Assembly: GCA_005772945.1 (NCBI GenBank)
Contig: SXIE01000337.1
Coordinates: 1 to 17,925 of the forward strand
Reading direction: 5' to 3'
Source: Pseudomonadota bacterium
Lineage (GTDB): Bacteria; Myxococcota; UBA9042; PHBI01
Length of the DNA: 17,925 nt
This document shows, in pieces, positions 15,399 through 17,925 of this stretch. Both the position numbers and the translations under genes were made by a program. Under the pieces are notes generated by a model. That model saw only the letters and a list, made by a program, of their open reading frames with translations, ran no database searches and was not told the origin of the DNA. Each line of letters opens with the position of its first letter. Position 1 is the first letter of the stretch.

Positions 15399-17579
15399 AT
15401 GTGGCGCGTCGCGCGAGTCTCGGCGGTCGTCGATTGCGCTCGGTGGACTGTTCTGGTGTGCGCCTTCGTCGGCGGCTGCGCGTCCCGAACCGAGAGCAAC
15501 GATCCTCTTACGCGTGACGCCGCGAGCACGGACGACGTGCTTCAGACGGACGAGACGACCGAGGGGGACGGGACGTCGAGCGGCCCCGAGGCCACCACGG
15601 ATGCTGGAACGTCGATCGGGCTCGAGACCGCAGTCGCGAGCGAGACCCCGGCCGCGGAGGCGACGGGCGAACCGGAAGACGCCGAGCCGTCCGACGTCGA
15701 AACCACCGACCCACCCGAGACTGCCGACACGTCCGAGGTTGCCGGCGACGTTGCCACGGATAGCGTCCCGCCCGGCGACGGAGCGGGACCGGGCGACACG
15801 GGGAGCTGCATTCCATCGTCGCAAGCGGCCGACCAACCGCCCTGCACGTCCAACGAGGACTGCTGCTCGGGGCTCTGCATCGATGGCCGCTGCGCATGTC
15901 GAGGCGACCTCGGAGAACCCTGCACGTACGCCCACGATTGCTGCTCGCGTGTCTGCCTACAGCGTGTTTGCGCGTGCGTGGGGCCCGGGACCGCGGAGGC
16001 AGGCGCGCCCTGCGAGCGAAGTGGCGAGTGCTGCTCGCATACCTGCGTCAATGGCCGGTGCGGCCGTCTCGCCGATGGGCAGGCCTGTTCCACGGACGCT
16101 GCATGCTTCTACGACCAGTGCTTCGCGGGCGTCTGCGACAAGCCCGCCGCGAACGGCGAAGCGTGCTCCGCCACCGCCGAATGTGGCCTGAAGAGTTGGG
16201 GCTGCATCGACGGCATCTGCAATATCTTCGCAGCCGAAGGCGACGCCTGCTACTCGGACAACCAGTGCCCCATGATCCCGTGCAGCGAGGGCACGTGCGG
16301 GCGGCCGGACTGCATCATCACCGGCGATCCGTGCACGCAGGCATCGCAGTGCTGCTCCGGCCGATGCGCGGGCGGCACGTGTCACTGTCTCGCCGACGGT
16401 CTGCCGTGTTCGTCGGGCGCCGACTGCTGTGACGGGACGTGCCTTGATGGCGTGTGCGGCCCACACGCCGTGGGCGACGTGTGCGTGGCAGATCGGGATT
16501 GCTGGATGCGCATGTGCGTGGACGGCGCGTGCGCTGGTTGTCGCGTCGATGGCGAGACCTGCCACGTGGCGGGGCTCTGCTGCAACGGCCGATGCGTCGA
16601 CGGCCGATGTGGATGTCACGCCGAGGGAGATACCTGCGCGGTCGATCAGGATTGCTGCAGCGTTCCTTGCCTCAGCGGGATCTGCGGGTGTCGCAATCCG
16701 GGTGAGGCGTGCTTGGACGAGAACGACTGCTGCGGTGGTCCGTGCGTCGAGGGTGTCTGCGGTTGCGCCCAGTTTGGCACGACCGACCCCGCCGACCGGT
16801 GCTGGACGTCGAGCGGCTGCTGCGAAGCGATCTGCGGACCGGGCACATGCGGGTACCTCGGTTCGCGATGTCTACGATGTCAGCGCCAGGATCTGAACCG
16901 GCCCTGCACGGAGGACCGCGACTGCATCTCGGGGCTTTGCCAGGACGGCCTCTGTAAGAACCCCTGCAGCCCCGACGGCGCCTCTTGTGGCGCGGCCTCC
17001 AGCTGCTGCTCCGGCCTCTGCTCCGACGGCCGTTGCGGCGCTCCCGTCTGCGAGAGTGACGGCAATGCCTGCACGACGCCCACACAGTGTTGCTCGGGGC
17101 AGTGCAATGGCGGCAAGTGCGGCGCGCCGACCTGCAGCCCCAACGGCGCCCCGTGTTCGTCGCCCGCCACGTGCTGCACGGGCCAATGCAGCGGCGGCAC
17201 GTGCGGCGGCGCCCCTTGCGGACCCGCCGGCAACCCGTGCACGGCCCACGCCGAATGCTGCTCGAATTACTGCTACACCTACCCCAACGGCAGCGCGTAC
17301 TGCCAGACATGCGCGCCCGACGGCCAGGCGTGCGCGTCCGCTGCGACGTGCTGCTCAGGCACGTGCGAGGCCGGTCGCTGCGGGCGGTGCGTCGACAACG
17401 GCGGGCACGTCGTCAACGAGCAGCCGCTCTGCGTCGGTTGTTGTTCGGAGTTCTGTGTCTGCAGCTCGGCGGATCCATACTGCACGTGCGCGTGCAAGAA
17501 CGGCGGGATGTGCGACAGCACCAGCGACTGCTGTTACCCGCTCGAGTGCGTGGGCGGCAACTGTGTGGCGTACCAGTAG
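15399..17579 (+). CDS. Giant lipoprotein with about 20 dickkopf-like Cys-rich repeats
   Basis: The protein has 726 residues. ATG 15399 has GAGG about 8 nt upstream and starts a signal ending FVGGC (Cys27); the GTG at 15345 would place 18 extra residues before it. Residues 40-136 are an acidic tether of Asp, Glu, Thr, Ala, Pro and Ser with no Lys, Arg or His. From Cys137 to the end there are about 19 repeats of roughly 25-30 residues plus a divergent C-terminal unit, of the form C-x6-CC-x3-C-x3-C, for example PCTSNEDCCSGLCIDGRC. I count about 120 cysteines by hand, so it must be stabilised by disulfides outside the cytoplasm. Units 4, 5, 6 and 9 and the unit near residue 510 lack the CC pair. 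No catalytic domain is seen, so a structural, adhesive or toxin-like binding role is inference. Confidence 0.9.
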   Translation: MWRVARVSAVVDCARWTVLVCAFVGGCASRTESNDPLTRDAASTDDVLQTDETTEGDGTSSGPEATTDAGTSIGLETAVASETPAAEATGEPEDAEPSDVETTDPPETADTSEVAGDVATDSVPPGDGAGPGDTGSCIPSSQAADQPPCTSNEDCCSGLCIDGRCACRGDLGEPCTYAHDCCSRVCLQRVCACVGPGTAEAGAPCERSGECCSHTCVNGRCGRLADGQACSTDAACFYDQCFAGVCDKPAANGEACSATAECGLKSWGCIDGICNIFAAEGDACYSDNQCPMIPCSEGTCGRPDCIITGDPCTQASQCCSGRCAGGTCHCLADGLPCSSGADCCDGTCLDGVCGPHAVGDVCVADRDCWMRMCVDGACAGCRVDGETCHVAGLCCNGRCVDGRCGCHAEGDTCAVDQDCCSVPCLSGICGCRNPGEACLDENDCCGGPCVEGVCGCAQFGTTDPADRCWTSSGCCEAICGPGTCGYLGSRCLRCQRQDLNRPCTEDRDCISGLCQDGLCKNPCSPDGASCGAASSCCSGLCSDGRCGAPVCESDGNACTTPTQCCSGQCNGGKCGAPTCSPNGAPCSSPATCCTGQCSGGTCGGAPCGPAGNPCTAHAECCSNYCYTYPNGSAYCQTCAPDGQACASAATCCSGTCEAGRCGRCVDNGGHVVNEQPLCVGCCSEFCVCSSADPYCTCACKNGGMCDSTSDCCYPLECVGGNCVAYQ

Positions 17580-17602
17580 TTGCCGTTGCGCGCCCAGCGC
17601 TG

Positions 17603-17616
17603 AGCGGCGAGCCGCT
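17603..17616. terminator. Weak hairpin between convergent genes
   Basis: AGCGG and CCGCT form a 5-bp stem with a 4-base loop in the 51-bp gap between the Cys-rich lipoprotein gene and the Clp gene. It has no T-tract on either strand, so it is only a weak candidate. Confidence 0.2.
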
Positions 17617-17630
17617 GCGGTCCCGCTTGG

Positions 17631-17925
17631 TTAGGGCGTCGCGGGCTCGTCCGGCTCGTCGGCGCCGGGCTGCGTGACGGCATACACCGCGATCTCGCCG
17701 TCGAGCTTTTGCAGCTCCAAGCGGTCGCCGGGTCGCGCCTCGCCGCGCAGCACGGCGCGCGCGATGGCCGTCTCGCAGATGCGCTGGACGGCGCGCCGGA
17801 GCGGGCGTGCGCCGAGCGTCGGGTCGATCCCGGCCGCGTCGAGGACGTGCGCGATGACCTCGTCGGTCACCTCGTACGCGATGTTGCGCTCGCGCGCGAG
17901 CTGGCGCGAGCTGTCGCGGACGAGC
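17631..17925 (-). CDS. ClpB/ClpC-type AAA+ protein, C-terminal end only
   Basis: The last 97 residues of a gene that continues beyond the right edge; the stop is TAA at 17631-17633. It matches the small C-terminal subdomain of the second AAA+ module of Hsp100/Clp proteins: LARERNIAYEVTDEVIAHVLDAAGIDPTLGARPLRR, where GARPLRR is the sensor-2 arginine motif, then RICETAIARAVLRGEARPGDRL. The tail ends with an acidic ADEPDEPATP. ClpB disaggregase or ClpA/ClpC unfoldase cannot be separated from this fragment. The GTG at 17870 is internal, not the start. Confidence 0.88.
   Translation of the reverse strand, partial: LVRDSSRQLARERNIAYEVTDEVIAHVLDAAGIDPTLGARPLRRAVQRICETAIARAVLRGEARPGDRLELQKLDGEIAVYAVTQPGADEPDEPATP

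Noticed and set aside
15399..17579. Ultra-repetitive DNA or assembly collapse in the Cys-rich gene
   Set aside because: The units share cysteine spacing but differ clearly in sequence, so this is an old protein repeat rather than a recent DNA duplication.

Overview
This 17.9 kb window is a high-GC chromosomal stretch with tightly packed genes on both strands. Several secreted proteins combine a lipoprotein signal, an acidic low-complexity tether and a eukaryote-like extracellular module: an IgGFc-binding-type domain, an EGF-like module, a dickkopf-like cysteine array and a eukaryote-type phospholipase D. With the GC bias, this suggests a Myxococcota (Deltaproteobacteria-type) genome. That assignment is inferred from style, not from a marker gene. 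I see no rRNA, tRNA, CRISPR array, insertion sequence, phage gene or replication origin, and no gene-free stretch longer than 300 bases.

Layout. At the left end lie the 3' part of a SAM methyltransferase (+), a small Cys-rich secreted protein (-) and a glutathione S-transferase (+). Next comes a two-gene minus-strand unit: a two-helix membrane protein, then a secreted PHB-depolymerase-like esterase with a 15-copy Thr-Glu tether. An IgGFc-binding-type lipoprotein (+) diverges from that unit. A second minus-strand unit follows: D-alanine--D-alanine ligase, then an unusual HutD-DUF3293 fusion. The region between ddl and a divergent single-pass membrane protein holds nine tandem copies of a 10-bp repeat. 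On the plus strand come a lipoprotein with EGF-like and phospholipase D domains, then a lipoprotein joining a PQQ-type sugar dehydrogenase propeller to a diheme cytochrome c module. The latter is broken by a +1 frameshift in a run of eight Gs. A VOC/glyoxalase-fold protein (+) overlaps the 3' end of an organophosphate:phosphate antiporter-type MFS permease (-) that has no normal start codon. The window ends with a giant lipoprotein carrying about 20 Cys-rich repeats (+) and the C-terminal tail of a ClpB/ClpC-type AAA+ protein (-).

How they fit together. Housekeeping genes (ddl, Clp, GST, methyltransferase) are interspersed with exported proteins. The exported set covers ester hydrolysis, phospholipid hydrolysis, sugar or alcohol oxidation with heme electron transfer, and probable adhesion. 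This suits a scavenging or predatory surface proteome, but no dedicated operon ties them together. Several of these plus-strand genes lack a Shine-Dalgarno sequence and have -10-like hexamers ending only 5-8 nt before the start codon, which suggests leaderless mRNAs. Two of them share an identical 11-bp element at the -35 position.
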